Shown here: positions 7,966 through 17,011 of the stretch, in pieces
Position numbering within the stretch: the stretch's first letter is position 1
Layout of the letters: every line of letters starts with the position of its first letter
Notes under the pieces: generated by a model
Seen by the model: the letters and a program-made list of their open reading frames with translations, nothing else
Database searches by the model: none
Told to the model about the DNA's origin: nothing
Origin: an uncultured Alteromonadaceae bacterium
GTDB lineage: Bacteria > Pseudomonadota > Gammaproteobacteria > Enterobacterales > Alteromonadaceae
Direction: 5' to 3'
Assembly (NCBI GenBank): GCA_947503265.1
Contig: CANNDC010000013.1
Span: 1 to 64,000, forward strand
DNA length: 64,000 bases
Program-made: the position numbers and the translations under genes

Positions 7966-10242
7966 ATGCTAACTCAAAATTTCGCGCCGTCAGGACGAAT
8001 TACAAAACCCACTAGTATTACTACCGAACTCGTCGTTATTGGCGGGGGGGTTGCTGGAGTATGCGCTGCAATAAGCGCTGCAAGATCTGGAACCAAGGTT
8101 TTCTTGATCCAAGATAGGCCTGTTCTAGGAGGAAATGCATCAAGCGAAGTAAGACTGTGGATATTAGGTGCAACCTCACACATGGGAAATAATAATAGGT
8201 GGTCACGAGAAGGCGGCATTATGGATGAAATCCTTCTCGAAAATCTTTATCGCAATAAGGACGGCAACTCGGTCATTTTTGACACTGTATTACTGGAAAA
8301 AGTATACGATGAACCAAACATTACATTACTTTTAAACACCTGTGTTTATAACACCAATAAAATCGATGACCGTCAAATTGGAAGCATAGATGCTTTTTGC
8401 TCGCAAAACTCAACTCACTATAACATTAAAAGTAAACTGTTTTGCGATGCATCAGGCGACGGTATAGTGGCGTTTCAATCAGGTTGTTCTTTCCGCATGG
8501 GAGCTGAATCTCAATCTGAATTTGGAGAGGGAATGGCACCAAAATATCAAGAGACAGAATTACTTGGGCATTCAATTTATTTTTACAGCAAAGATGCTGG
8601 TAAGCCAGTTTCTTTTGTTAAACCTAAATTTGCTGATATTGGTCGAATGACTCTAGATCGAATTCAACGGATCAATCCAGATGATATCGGGCCTCGCCTT
8701 TGGTGGATAGAGTTTGGCGGTAATTTAAACACTATTGATCAATCGGAAGAAATAAAGTTTGAGTTGTGGAAAGTAGTTTATGGAATTTGGGACCATATAA
8801 AGAATAGTGGTCATTTTGAAGGTGTTGAAAACTTAACTCTTGAATGGGTTGGCACTATTCCCGGGAAGAGAGAAAGCCGTCGATTTAATGGCTTATATAT
8901 GCTCAAACAACAAGACGTGGTGCAGCAATTAAAACATTATGACGCCATATCATATGGTGGTTGGGCGATCGATCACCATCCCGGAGATGGAATATATAGC
9001 GAGCGACCACCTTGTACTCAATACCATACAAAGGGTGTTTATCAAATTCCTTTACGTTGTTTCCTAAGCCAAGACATTGACAATCTATTTCTCGCTGGAC
9101 GCATTATAAGCGCCACACATATTGCATTTGGGTCTTCAAGAGTCATGGCGACATGTGGTCATGGCGGTCAAGCCGTTGGCGAAGCTGTGGGTATGTGCAT
9201 AAAAGATAATATCTTACCTAAAGAGCTGCTAGATTCAGAAAACATCAAAAAACTACAAGGTGTTCTTAATAAACAAGGGCATTTTATACCTGATGTAGAA
9301 ACTGACTGCGAGGGCAATCTTGCAAATGCTGCGAATCTATCAGTTAGTAGTAATCTACAGCTTTCAAGCTTAAAAAACAATTACCAATGGAGAGCCTTAG
9401 ATATTTCGGTAGCTCAGTTACTGCCCTTAGAACAAGGAGAAAAATACGATTTTGCTGTCAATGTAAAAGCAGATAATGACACCAAACTCATTTGCCGTCT
9501 GGTGGTGGCTGAAATGGCTTCAAATTATACACCTGAACGCATCATTGAAGAAAAATCAATATCGATTCAAAAAGGTGAATCGAAAATCAACCTAAGTTTT
9601 GAGCAAACTTTGCAAGAGTCGCAATATGCCTTTCTGACTTTTATGCAAAATGAATCCGTTTCAATTGCACTTAGTGATGAAAGAGTGAGTGGTTTACTTT
9701 TTGTAGGAAATGGTAAAAATAAAGCTGTATCCAATAATGGAAAGCAAGAGGCTCCTAATGAAGTTGGGATAGATAGTTTTGAGTTTTGGATCCCAGAGCG
9801 GCGTCCGGCGGGCAAAAATTTAGCAATAGAAATATCCCCACCTATCAATTTTAGCGAAGAGAATTTGATCTCTCCTTACTCGAGACCTTTCATAAAATCG
9901 AACGCTTGGGTGGCTGACTTTGCAGATAAAAAGCCTGAATTGAAAATGTCATGGAATGAAGTCATGGATATTTCTGAAATAGTTATCCATTTTGATACAG
10001 ATTTCGACCATGCACTTGAATCTAGCCACTATGGACACCCGGAAAGTCGAATTCCTTTTTGTGTACAGCGATTTAAAATTTATGATCAGTCAGGTGTATG
10101 TATTTTTGACGAAAAGAACAATTATCAGTCAGTGTGCAAAATTAGCTTTGATAAACCAATTTCAAATCGAGAACTTAAGTTTGTATTCGAGCAAAATGAC
10201 GCAAACATTCCGGTAAGTTTGTTTCAAATATTAGTATTTTAA
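7966..10242 (+). CDS. FAD-dependent oxidoreductase with C-terminal beta domains
   Basis: A 758-residue protein without a signal peptide, so probably cytoplasmic. Residues 22-60 form a dinucleotide-binding fold with GGGVAG (26-31) and the RPVLGGNASSEVR segment typical of the FAD_oxidored family (PF12831). The FAD domain ends near residue 430 with the characteristic GSSRVMATCGHGGQAVGEA. About 300 further residues look like two beta-sandwich domains; the last (about 640-758) resembles a discoidin-type fold. Such enzymes are common in polysaccharide-utilisation clusters of marine bacteria and Bacteroidetes, but their substrates are mostly undefined. Position after the symporter and before an IclR regulator supports a dedicated oxidation step in a sugar-related pathway. 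Confidence 0.85.
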   Translation: MLTQNFAPSGRITKPTSITTELVVIGGGVAGVCAAISAARSGTKVFLIQDRPVLGGNASSEVRLWILGATSHMGNNNRWSREGGIMDEILLENLYRNKDGNSVIFDTVLLEKVYDEPNITLLLNTCVYNTNKIDDRQIGSIDAFCSQNSTHYNIKSKLFCDASGDGIVAFQSGCSFRMGAESQSEFGEGMAPKYQETELLGHSIYFYSKDAGKPVSFVKPKFADIGRMTLDRIQRINPDDIGPRLWWIEFGGNLNTIDQSEEIKFELWKVVYGIWDHIKNSGHFEGVENLTLEWVGTIPGKRESRRFNGLYMLKQQDVVQQLKHYDAISYGGWAIDHHPGDGIYSERPPCTQYHTKGVYQIPLRCFLSQDIDNLFLAGRIISATHIAFGSSRVMATCGHGGQAVGEAVGMCIKDNILPKELLDSENIKKLQGVLNKQGHFIPDVETDCEGNLANAANLSVSSNLQLSSLKNNYQWRALDISVAQLLPLEQGEKYDFAVNVKADNDTKLICRLVVAEMASNYTPERIIEEKSISIQKGESKINLSFEQTLQESQYAFLTFMQNESVSIALSDERVSGLLFVGNGKNKAVSNNGKQEAPNEVGIDSFEFWIPERRPAGKNLAIEISPPINFSEENLISPYSRPFIKSNAWVADFADKKPELKMSWNEVMDISEIVIHFDTDFDHALESSHYGHPESRIPFCVQRFKIYDQSGVCIFDEKNNYQSVCKISFDKPISNRELKFVFEQNDANIPVSLFQILVF

Positions 10243-10292
10243 TCGTAGCTAAATATTGGTTTATCTGGTAAAAAGTCTTGAGATGAATAAGC

Positions 10293-11039
10293 ATGAATAT
10301 ATTTGAAATGAGCAAGGACAATAGGGTTCAATTGAACCAGAGTCTTATTGACGGTATTGCAACTTTGCAAGAACTCGCACTATCTGGAAAACCTGTCGGT
10401 TGCCGAGAACTCGCACGTAGGCTAGATATGGAGCCTACACGCGTAAACAGACTACTACAAACACTTGACCATATTGGGATAGCTCGCAAAACACCTAAGC
10501 GAAAGTATACATCTGGCCCTGGTATGCATGTGCTTTCAGCTCAATCTTTGTTTGCATCTGGCCTAATCAACAAGGTTGTTCAGCCATTGGAAACTCTGCG
10601 CAAGTATAACCTACTTGTGGCTTTGGGGATGCTTTGGCGAGATCATGTTAGCTATCTCTATCACGCCGCACCAGGTACCGATACCGTAAATGCACTAGGT
10701 CAACATGGTTTTTACCCTGCTAGTAAAGGGGGGGTAGGAATGGCGCTATTGGCTGAGCGACCAGAATCTGAGATTGAAGCTTTATATGAAAATAAAGAAA
10801 TTGATGGCTACCCTGGTCCGGATGGGATTATAATACTTAAGCATGACTTGCAAGCTATTAAACAGCAAGGGTATGCATTTGTACAAACAGGTGAAGACAC
10901 ACATACACTTGCAATTGCGGTGGGTAAACCTGCCTTTTGTGCTATCGCTCTGTCAGGCTGGATATCCAAAAACTCTTTAAATGAATTAATCGATGCCTTG
11001 CGGGATGTAGCCAATATCATTAATGAGATCCCCCATTAG
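10293..11039 (+). CDS. IclR-family transcriptional regulator
   Basis: A 248-residue regulator. The N-terminal winged helix-turn-helix (about 15-70) includes CRELARRLDMEPTRVNRLLQ as the recognition region. The remainder is the IclR effector-binding GAF-like domain, with the conserved GGVGMALLA and a GYAF segment before the final helices. IclR proteins repress or activate catabolic operons in response to small carbon compounds. It lies 50 bp after the oxidoreductase gene on the same strand, so it probably belongs to the symporter operon and controls it, possibly together with the divergent receptor and lipoprotein genes. An internal Met at residue 6 is an alternative start. Confidence 0.9.
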   Translation: MNIFEMSKDNRVQLNQSLIDGIATLQELALSGKPVGCRELARRLDMEPTRVNRLLQTLDHIGIARKTPKRKYTSGPGMHVLSAQSLFASGLINKVVQPLETLRKYNLLVALGMLWRDHVSYLYHAAPGTDTVNALGQHGFYPASKGGVGMALLAERPESEIEALYENKEIDGYPGPDGIIILKHDLQAIKQQGYAFVQTGEDTHTLAIAVGKPAFCAIALSGWISKNSLNELIDALRDVANIINEIPH

Positions 11040-11117
11040 CAAATAAGTGCGTCTACTCATTAACTAATGTGTTTGACTCCTATGAAAGATAAGAACATCA
11101 ACAATCACAACTTTAAA

Positions 11118-11130
11118 ACACTTAAAGTGT
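11118..11130. repeat. Short palindrome downstream of the IclR gene
   Basis: ACACTT-A-AAGTGT is a perfect 6-bp inverted repeat in the 266-bp convergent gap between the IclR gene and the aldose dehydrogenase gene. No T tract follows. Otherwise I see nothing in this gap. Function unknown. Confidence 0.25.
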
Positions 11131-11305
11131 ATTAGAAACAATGTTTTAACGCGTCACACCGTTTCGATACTAACAACGCCTGAGTATAATTGGCATTTTA
11201 AGCTGCTTAGAAAAGTGATCTATCGTCAAGATAGAGCCTAACTCAAAGAAAATTAAGTCAGCCAATGTCTTATTCTTGGCACATTAAGCGGTATAACACT
11301 GATGT

Positions 11306-12484
11306 CTAGCGCTCAGATTTATTGCTGTCATTCGAATCGAGAGACGCAGGACTTATTTTAACTATATGTCCTGCATCTACCCCAATGTACAAATTTCCTT
11401 TTGGTCCTTGCTCTACAAAACGTATGCGCCAGCCCTTTTCTTTTAACAGAGCTTCTTCATGGAGCACCCTGTCGTTTTCGATAACTAGCCGTGAAAGTTG
11501 CTTGCCAGCCAATGCGCCAACAAATAAATTACCATTCCAACGAGGGAAAAGAGTTCCATCGTAAAAAGTTGCACCACTAGGAGCGATAGAGGGTGTCCAA
11601 TAGTATAAAGGCTGCTCCATGCCCTCAAAATGAGTGATGCCGTCTCCAATGGGGCCGCCACCGTACTCTTCACCGTAAGTAATCACAGGCCAGCCATAAT
11701 TTTTGCCCGCTTCAGCAAGGTTAATCTCGTCCCCGCCTTGTGGACCATGCTCAATTTGCCAAACTTGTCCGGTTTTAGGATGTTTTGTCATCGCTTGTGG
11801 ATTACGCACGCCCAACGACCAAATTTCAGCAAGCGCCTCATTATGATTCACAAATGGGTTATCTTTTGGAACCGAACCATCAAGGTTCAGGCGGATAATC
11901 TTACCTGCATGAGCAGTCAACTCTTGGGACAACGCAGAGTGATTATAACCATCACCCGTTGACAAAAATAAGTGACTATCCGTTACCACCAGTCGCCCTC
12001 CAAAATGCCACTTACCCGAAATTCTTGGTGTAGTTTCAAATAATATTTTACTTTCTTGAAGTTGATTATCGATTAACTTGGCTTGTGTTATAGCAAGGCC
12101 ATTGGCATCTTCAACACCTACCGCATGCACGATGTACAGCGTGTAATTTTTTGAAAAATCAGGGTGCAATCGAATATCAAAAACGCCAGCACTAATTTTT
12201 TTACTACGCAAAACATCTGTTAGTCCATCAATTATTATTCTCTCACCAGTTGCAAGGTTTAGCCGACTGATTTGACCCATTTCTCGTTCTCCAACGAGTG
12301 CGTATCCATCGGGAAGAAAGGTAAATGCCCAAGGCACTTGCAAGCCAGAGACAATAATATCCAGACTAAAATCTGCGACTTCCGACTTAATTAAATCCTC
12401 ACTTTCGGTATTCTGTTCGGCGAAAACAACACCACTAGTTACTGCTACCATTGAAAGAAATAAAATAGGCTTTAGAAATTTCAT
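11306..12484 (-). CDS. PQQ-dependent aldose sugar dehydrogenase (YliI/Asd type)
   Basis: A 392-residue periplasmic beta-propeller enzyme with a cleavable signal peptide (cleavage near VVFA/EQ). Family hallmarks are LQVPWAFTFLPDG, HPDFSKNYTLY, the TGDGYNH turn, GKIIRLNLDGSVPKDNPF, VRNPQAM and EHGPQGGDEINLAEAGKNYGWPV in fragments, which match soluble glucose/aldose dehydrogenases (GSDH family). The expected reaction is PQQ-dependent oxidation of aldose sugars to lactones. No PQQ synthesis genes are present in the window, so cofactor supply is uncertain. It appears to be a single-gene unit, convergent with the IclR gene. Confidence 0.9.
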   Translation of the reverse strand: MKFLKPILFLSMVAVTSGVVFAEQNTESEDLIKSEVADFSLDIIVSGLQVPWAFTFLPDGYALVGEREMGQISRLNLATGERIIIDGLTDVLRSKKISAGVFDIRLHPDFSKNYTLYIVHAVGVEDANGLAITQAKLIDNQLQESKILFETTPRISGKWHFGGRLVVTDSHLFLSTGDGYNHSALSQELTAHAGKIIRLNLDGSVPKDNPFVNHNEALAEIWSLGVRNPQAMTKHPKTGQVWQIEHGPQGGDEINLAEAGKNYGWPVITYGEEYGGGPIGDGITHFEGMEQPLYYWTPSIAPSGATFYDGTLFPRWNGNLFVGALAGKQLSRLVIENDRVLHEEALLKEKGWRIRFVEQGPKGNLYIGVDAGHIVKISPASLDSNDSNKSER

Positions 12485-12797
12485 GAAAATGCCTTTTGGT
12501 TACTTGGTCATTCAACTCTTTCGGTTAAGTTAGCCTAGGTTGGTGCATTTGAGATAACCTTATACGATGAAAACAAACAATATTGCGGTTAATAGCTTAG
12601 AAACGGAAAAGCGTTTGCAATAGGCCAGCTATTGACGCACAAATTTGCCTTGTACTAGGAAAAATTCGCCAGCTAAATACTAACATAAATTAAACTATGT
12701 AATTCAATGTATTAGCTAACTTTTCATCCAGAGTTCGAGTAAATCCAGAGTTTAGATGAAGTAGCTAAATTCATTCAAATAATGATGAGAAAATGGA
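12485..12797. other. Intergenic region with no recognised feature
   Basis: This 313-bp gap separates the divergent aldose dehydrogenase (minus) and MAPEG (plus) genes. It should contain both promoters, but I see no convincing -35/-10 pair, strong hairpin or small ORF. Confidence 0.5.
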
Positions 12798-13187
12798 ATG
12801 ACAACAATACTGATATGCCTGCTAATTGCCACTATAATGCCAATAGTCGCTAAAGCGCCTCTTGCTTTTGCCATGAACAAACTTGGCGGATACGACAATC
12901 GTCACCCAAGGGCACAACAAGCCAGTTTGACGGGATTTGGCGCTAGGGCAAAAGCCGCACACGAAAACAGTTTCGAAGCGCTTATGATGTTTATTCCGGG
13001 AGCATTGACTGCGATAGCAACCCACAATACCGGCTTATTGGCTCAGTATCTTAGCATAGGCTTCGTTATTGCAAGGGTGCTGTACATCTTTTGTTATCTT
13101 TACGACCAGCACCTACTTCGTAGCACATTCTGGACTGTTGGATTTGCGTGTTCAGTGGCCCTTTTGAGTAGTGCCATTTTACGATAG
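12798..13187 (+). CDS. MAPEG family membrane protein
   Basis: A 129-residue protein with four hydrophobic segments. It contains the NRHPRAQ... and GFGARAKAAHENSFEA stretches, and the YDQHLLRSTFWTVGF C-terminal region typical of bacterial MAPEG proteins (PF01124), related to microsomal glutathione transferases. The physiological substrate of such small bacterial members is usually unknown. It is a stand-alone gene, convergent with rluB. Confidence 0.87.
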   Translation: MTTILICLLIATIMPIVAKAPLAFAMNKLGGYDNRHPRAQQASLTGFGARAKAAHENSFEALMMFIPGALTAIATHNTGLLAQYLSIGFVIARVLYIFCYLYDQHLLRSTFWTVGFACSVALLSSAILR

Positions 13188-13191
13188 AAGA

Positions 13192-13216
13192 GACACTGAG
13201 TAGGCTAGGCAGTGTC
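13192..13216. terminator. Possible hairpin between MAPEG gene and rluB
   Basis: GACACTG (13192-13198) pairs with CAGTGTC (13210-13216) around an 11-nt loop in the 49-bp convergent gap. No T run follows on either strand, so if it ends transcription it is a weak terminator. Confidence 0.3.
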
Positions 13217-13236
13217 ATTGTAGGGTCAAGCGCAAC

Positions 13237-14094
13237 TTATTGCTTTCGTCTTCTAGCCTTATTCAAATTGTGTTTTTTCACCGAACGCCGCATGCGGCTG
13301 ATACGCACATGGTCAAGCTTGTTTCGTCTTTCATTAATCATTGACTCAGTCTCAGCCCCCAATTGCACAGATTTACGCAACGCATTTAATTCGGGAAGCT
13401 CAAGCTCGATCCACCCACCTTGGGGAAGACGTTTCTGCAACTCCAACTCGCCATATTTGACCCGAATCAGTCTGCTTACTTGTAAACCTTGTGATTCCCA
13501 AAGACGTCTCACTTCTCTATTTCTGCCTTCAGAGAGAGTGACATTGAACCAATTATTCAAACTTTCTTCTTCACCTTTACGCTGTTGAATCGTGGTGAAC
13601 TTTGCCATCCCATCTTCTAATTCAACGCCTTTTTTCAGGGTGCTGATAATCTTGTTGTCCACTTCTCCGAATACTCGGACTGCGTACTCTCGCACAATCT
13701 CATGTTTAGGGTGCATGAGACGATTCGCCAGCTCGCCATCATTGGTAAACAGTAACAGCCCACTGGTATTAATATCTAGCCTACCTACGGCTATCCATCG
13801 GCCATTGAGTATTTTTGGCAACCGGTCGAAAACCGTTGAACGCCCTTCAGGATCTTTTCGACTGCAAAGCTCGCCTTCAGGTTTGTTGTACATCAACACG
13901 CGACAAATAGTCTTATCCGGCTGTTGAACCAGAGCGACACCGTCAACTTTGATTTGATCCGACGGTTCAACTCGATCGCCTAGTGTGGCAATTGAACCAT
14001 TTACAGATATTCGTCCTTGTTCTATCCATTTTTCCATCTCACGACGGGATCCTTTGCCAGCGTTAGCTAGCACTTTTTGCAGTTTATCGCTCAT
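13237..14094 (-). CDS. rluB: 23S rRNA pseudouridine synthase RluB
   Basis: A 285-residue enzyme that isomerises U2605 (E. coli numbering) of 23S rRNA. The N-terminal S4 RNA-binding domain begins KLQKVLANAGKGSRREMEKWI. The catalytic domain carries GRLDINTSGLLLFTNDG (about 112-128), with Asp in the RLD motif as the catalytic residue, and the NREVRRLWESQG segment. A basic C-terminal tail (KHNLNKARRRKQ) is common in this subfamily. Its start overlaps the stop region of scpB by 1 base, so they are translationally coupled. The rluB/scpB/scpA/yciO/rnm order is typical of gammaproteobacteria beside trp. Confidence 0.95.
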   Translation of the reverse strand: MSDKLQKVLANAGKGSRREMEKWIEQGRISVNGSIATLGDRVEPSDQIKVDGVALVQQPDKTICRVLMYNKPEGELCSRKDPEGRSTVFDRLPKILNGRWIAVGRLDINTSGLLLFTNDGELANRLMHPKHEIVREYAVRVFGEVDNKIISTLKKGVELEDGMAKFTTIQQRKGEEESLNNWFNVTLSEGRNREVRRLWESQGLQVSRLIRVKYGELELQKRLPQGGWIELELPELNALRKSVQLGAETESMINERRNKLDHVRISRMRRSVKKHNLNKARRRKQ

Positions 14095-14720
14095 TAATGT
14101 AATTGCTCTCTTGTTCTATTCTCGTCGAGATTAGTATCGATATCGGGTTCAGATTGTGTTTGCAACTCTTCACCTAAATCTCCCACCTGTTCGGTGAAAG
14201 TCTCTATGGGTGGCAAATCGGATAAACTTGCTAGTGAGAAGTAATCTAAGAAGGTTTTTGTGGTGGCAAATAAAGCGGGTCTTCCAGGTACTTCTTTGTG
14301 ACCTATCACTTTTATCCAGTCGCGTTCTGTTAAGGTTTTGATAATGTGACTGCTGACTGCTACGCCACGAATATCCTCTATTTCGCCACGCGTAATCGGT
14401 TGTCTATAGGCAATCAAAGACAGGGTTTCAAGCATCGCTCTAGAGTACCTAGGCGCGGTTTCGTGCCAAAGTTTACTTAGCCAAGGACTAAGACTGTCCA
14501 TGGATTGAAACCGGTAACCTGAAGCGACTTTGATCAGTTGTATTCCTTTCGGGTTGTAATCCAATGTTAGCTCTTCAATGGTTGCTTTTAACCTTTTAGC
14601 CGACACCCCCAGCCCTTCCAACACGGTTGCTTGAAGTTGTTCAGTCGATATAGCATGATCTGACACGAATATTGCAGCTTCAACTAACTGTTTCAATTGT
14701 TGGTCACTTATCTTTGCCAT
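14094..14720 (-). CDS. scpB: Segregation and condensation protein ScpB
   Basis: A 208-residue winged-helix protein that forms a complex with ScpA and SMC for chromosome condensation. The family segments TLSLIAYRQPITRGEIEDIRG and VSSHIIKTLTERDWIKVIG, followed by GRPALFATTKTFLDYF, are clearly present. The C-terminal ~35 residues are an acidic, low-complexity tail. It overlaps the scpA 3' end by 13 bp and abuts rluB. Confidence 0.95.
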   Translation of the reverse strand: MAKISDQQLKQLVEAAIFVSDHAISTEQLQATVLEGLGVSAKRLKATIEELTLDYNPKGIQLIKVASGYRFQSMDSLSPWLSKLWHETAPRYSRAMLETLSLIAYRQPITRGEIEDIRGVAVSSHIIKTLTERDWIKVIGHKEVPGRPALFATTKTFLDYFSLASLSDLPPIETFTEQVGDLGEELQTQSEPDIDTNLDENRTREQLH

Positions 14721-15607
14721 GTCGCTTCCGAAGACTTAAATCGCTTGATGTGAATGTTACTAAATGGCTGTGCCTGAACCAAGTCAACCATTTGTTCTTT
14801 AACCAATTCCAAAACAGCCAAAAATGTCACTACTACTCCGGCTTTACCCTCTTCAACCGTAAATAGCTGGTCAAAGCCGATAAACTCATCATGACTAAGA
14901 CGTTCAATGATCATACTCATGCGTTCCCGCGTAGACAGCGACTCCCGTTCTATTTGGTGATGTTCATAAGCTTGGGCTTTTTTCAAAGCGGATTGAAAGC
15001 CAATGACAAGCTCTTGAAGTGTGACATCAGGTAAAATTCGTATGGGTTCTACACTTTCGTCTGGAACCGCTTGCCCGATGAAAATATCGCGTTCCTCTCG
15101 GGGTAACGCATCCAACTCTTGAGCTGCAATTTTAATCGCTTCGTATTCACGCAGGCGACGAATTAATTCCGCTCTGGGGTCATCTTCATCGTCATCAGAT
15201 TCCACTCTTTTGGGTAACAGTAATCTAGATTTAACTTCTGCCAATATGGCTGCCATCAATAAATATTCTGCCGCCAATTCCAACTTGAGGTCCTTCATCA
15301 AATCCACGTATTCCATGTATTGTTGGGTTATCTGCAGAATTGGTAAATTAACGATATCGAACTTTTGTTTACGAATTAAGTAGAGCAGCAAATCTAAGGG
15401 ACCTTCAAAGGCTTCAAGAATCACTTCCAGAGCATCTGGCGGAATATATAAGTCTTCAGGTTTTTCTATCAGTGCTTCGCCATTGACGAATGCCAGCGGC
15501 AATGGCTGCTGTTGTGGTTGAGAATCGCTAGGTGTGGTTTTATCCGAACACACTGGTATCACCACTTCCTTCTCTAAGGATTTTGCAATCCCCTTCAGAC
15601 ATATCAA
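14708..15607 (-). CDS. scpA: Segregation and condensation protein ScpA
   Basis: A kleisin subunit bridging the SMC heads. The core begins at about residue 45 with FEGPLDLLLYLIRKQKFDI and continues through ITQQYMEYVDLM and YLLMAAILAEVKSRLLLP. The C-terminal winged helix is recognisable (VVVTFLAVLELVKEQMV). The longest frame starts with TTG at 15607 and overlaps yciO by 68 bp. In-frame GTG codons around residues 15-19 lie after an AGAAGGA Shine-Dalgarno-like stretch and would reduce the overlap, so the true start is probably one of those. Confidence 0.92.
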   Translation of the reverse strand: MICLKGIAKSLEKEVVIPVCSDKTTPSDSQPQQQPLPLAFVNGEALIEKPEDLYIPPDALEVILEAFEGPLDLLLYLIRKQKFDIVNLPILQITQQYMEYVDLMKDLKLELAAEYLLMAAILAEVKSRLLLPKRVESDDDEDDPRAELIRRLREYEAIKIAAQELDALPREERDIFIGQAVPDESVEPIRILPDVTLQELVIGFQSALKKAQAYEHHQIERESLSTRERMSMIIERLSHDEFIGFDQLFTVEEGKAGVVVTFLAVLELVKEQMVDLVQAQPFSNIHIKRFKSSEATWQR

Positions 15608-16160
15608 TGACGCTAGTCGGTTGTTCGCCCAGATAGCCTCCGTGAATAATCAAACCAACTTGTTTTTCTAGTTTTTCACGAATTTCATCCGGATCATATT
15701 CTGCTTGAGATTCGCCCGGCAAAATAAGCGTGGTAGACATCAAGGGTTCACCAAGTTCTTCAAGTAATTGCAAAGCAATATGATTGTCTGGAACACGAAT
15801 ACCAATGGTTTTTCGTTTCGGATTTTGCAATCGTTTAGGCACTTCCTTAGTTGCTTTAAGAATAAAAGTATACGGGCCTGGGGTGTTGTTTTTAATCATA
15901 CGAAATGCCGTATTGTCCACTCTGGCATAATTCGATAGTTCAGACATATCGCGGCACATCAGGGTAAAGTTGTGATCTTTGTCGATATTTCTAATTCTAC
16001 AAATTTGTTCTAAGGCGTTTTTGTCTTCCATTTGACAACCAATGGCATACCCTGAATCAGTGGGATATACAATCACTTCACCTTTGCGTATAAATTCGCA
16101 AGCTTGCCTAAGCAACCTTTGTTGAGGGTTGTCAGGGTGTACATAAAAAAACTGACTCAT
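15540..16160 (-). CDS. yciO: Sua5/YciO/YrdC family protein, YciO type
   Basis: A 206-residue protein of the threonylcarbamoyl-AMP synthase fold. It shows EVIVYPTDSGYAIGC near the N-terminus, RNIDKDHNFTLMCRD, the NNTPGPYTFILKAT nucleotide-pocket segment and RKTIGIRVPD. The YciO branch is a paralogue of TsaC/Sua5 whose tRNA-modifying role is less certain. The start overlaps the rnm stop by 4 bp and the order matches E. coli yciV-yciO. Confidence 0.92.
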   Translation of the reverse strand: MSQFFYVHPDNPQQRLLRQACEFIRKGEVIVYPTDSGYAIGCQMEDKNALEQICRIRNIDKDHNFTLMCRDMSELSNYARVDNTAFRMIKNNTPGPYTFILKATKEVPKRLQNPKRKTIGIRVPDNHIALQLLEELGEPLMSTTLILPGESQAEYDPDEIREKLEKQVGLIIHGGYLGEQPTSVIDMSEGDCKILREGSGDTSVFG

Positions 16161-17011
16161 AGTGCCCTATGCTCCTCAATATTTTTCCAATCGTGCCAAA
16201 TGGGCGTTAAATTTTCAGCAATCGCAGCAACTCGCCCTAATTCTGTCCAACGATTGGGAAAATGAAAGTCTGAACCCGCAGATGCAAGTAATTTGTGTTC
16301 ACAGGCCAATTCGTTTAGCAGTTGCTTCTTTTGCCCTGACAAGTGTGAATGATTTACTTCCATTGCATCGCCACCCGCTTCGCTAAATTCTGCAACCAGA
16401 CGGCGTAACCACTTGGCCGTCATATCATAATGCCCAGGGTGCGCCAATGCTGCTCGTCCACCAGCTTGGTGAATCCAATCAATGGCTTCAGGAAACGCTA
16501 TCCATTCCGCTTTGACATGTGCCCGTTTGCCTTTACCAAGGTACTTTTTAAACGCATCATCTATATCTCTGCTGACACCTTTTTTGACTAAGGCTCGAGC
16601 AAAATGAGCTCGGGTAATTTGGCCCTGTCCAGCCAAAGACTTTGCCATAGTGTAAATGCCCTCGATCCCGGCTTTCACCAGTTTACTATTAATTTTTTGA
16701 GCTCTTTCTTCTCTGCGTTGTTGCTGTTCTTGCAAACGCTGCAAAAACGCCACATTGTCTGGATCAAAATTCAATCCCAGAATATGAATATCAAAACCAT
16801 GCCAAGCAGTAGAAATTTCAACGCCAGAAATCAATTTCAAGGCTCTTTTCTGACTGGATTGGTATTGTTGGAGTTCTTTTAGCCCTTGCACAGTGTCATG
16901 ATCCGTTAGGGCTAATACGTCAACTTGCATGTTATGAGCGCGGTCAATAAGCTCTTTAGGCGACAAATGGCCGTCAGAATAAGTGCTGTGGCTATGCAGA
17001 TCTATTTTCAT
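16157..17011 (-). CDS. rnm: 5'-3' exoribonuclease RNase AM (YciV/TrpH), PHP domain
   Basis: A 284-residue PHP-family phosphoesterase. Metal-binding motifs are visible: DLHSHSTYSDG at the N-terminus, LALTDHDTVQG (about 34-44), HPGHYD and a terminal GSDFH. E. coli RNase AM matures the 5' ends of 5S, 16S and 23S rRNA and degrades short RNA fragments. It is divergent from the tryptophan operon, as in enterobacteria (hence the old name trpH), and heads the rnm-yciO-scpA-scpB-rluB cluster. Confidence 0.93.
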   Translation of the reverse strand: MKIDLHSHSTYSDGHLSPKELIDRAHNMQVDVLALTDHDTVQGLKELQQYQSSQKRALKLISGVEISTAWHGFDIHILGLNFDPDNVAFLQRLQEQQQRREERAQKINSKLVKAGIEGIYTMAKSLAGQGQITRAHFARALVKKGVSRDIDDAFKKYLGKGKRAHVKAEWIAFPEAIDWIHQAGGRAALAHPGHYDMTAKWLRRLVAEFSEAGGDAMEVNHSHLSGQKKQLLNELACEHKLLASAGSDFHFPNRWTELGRVAAIAENLTPIWHDWKNIEEHRAL

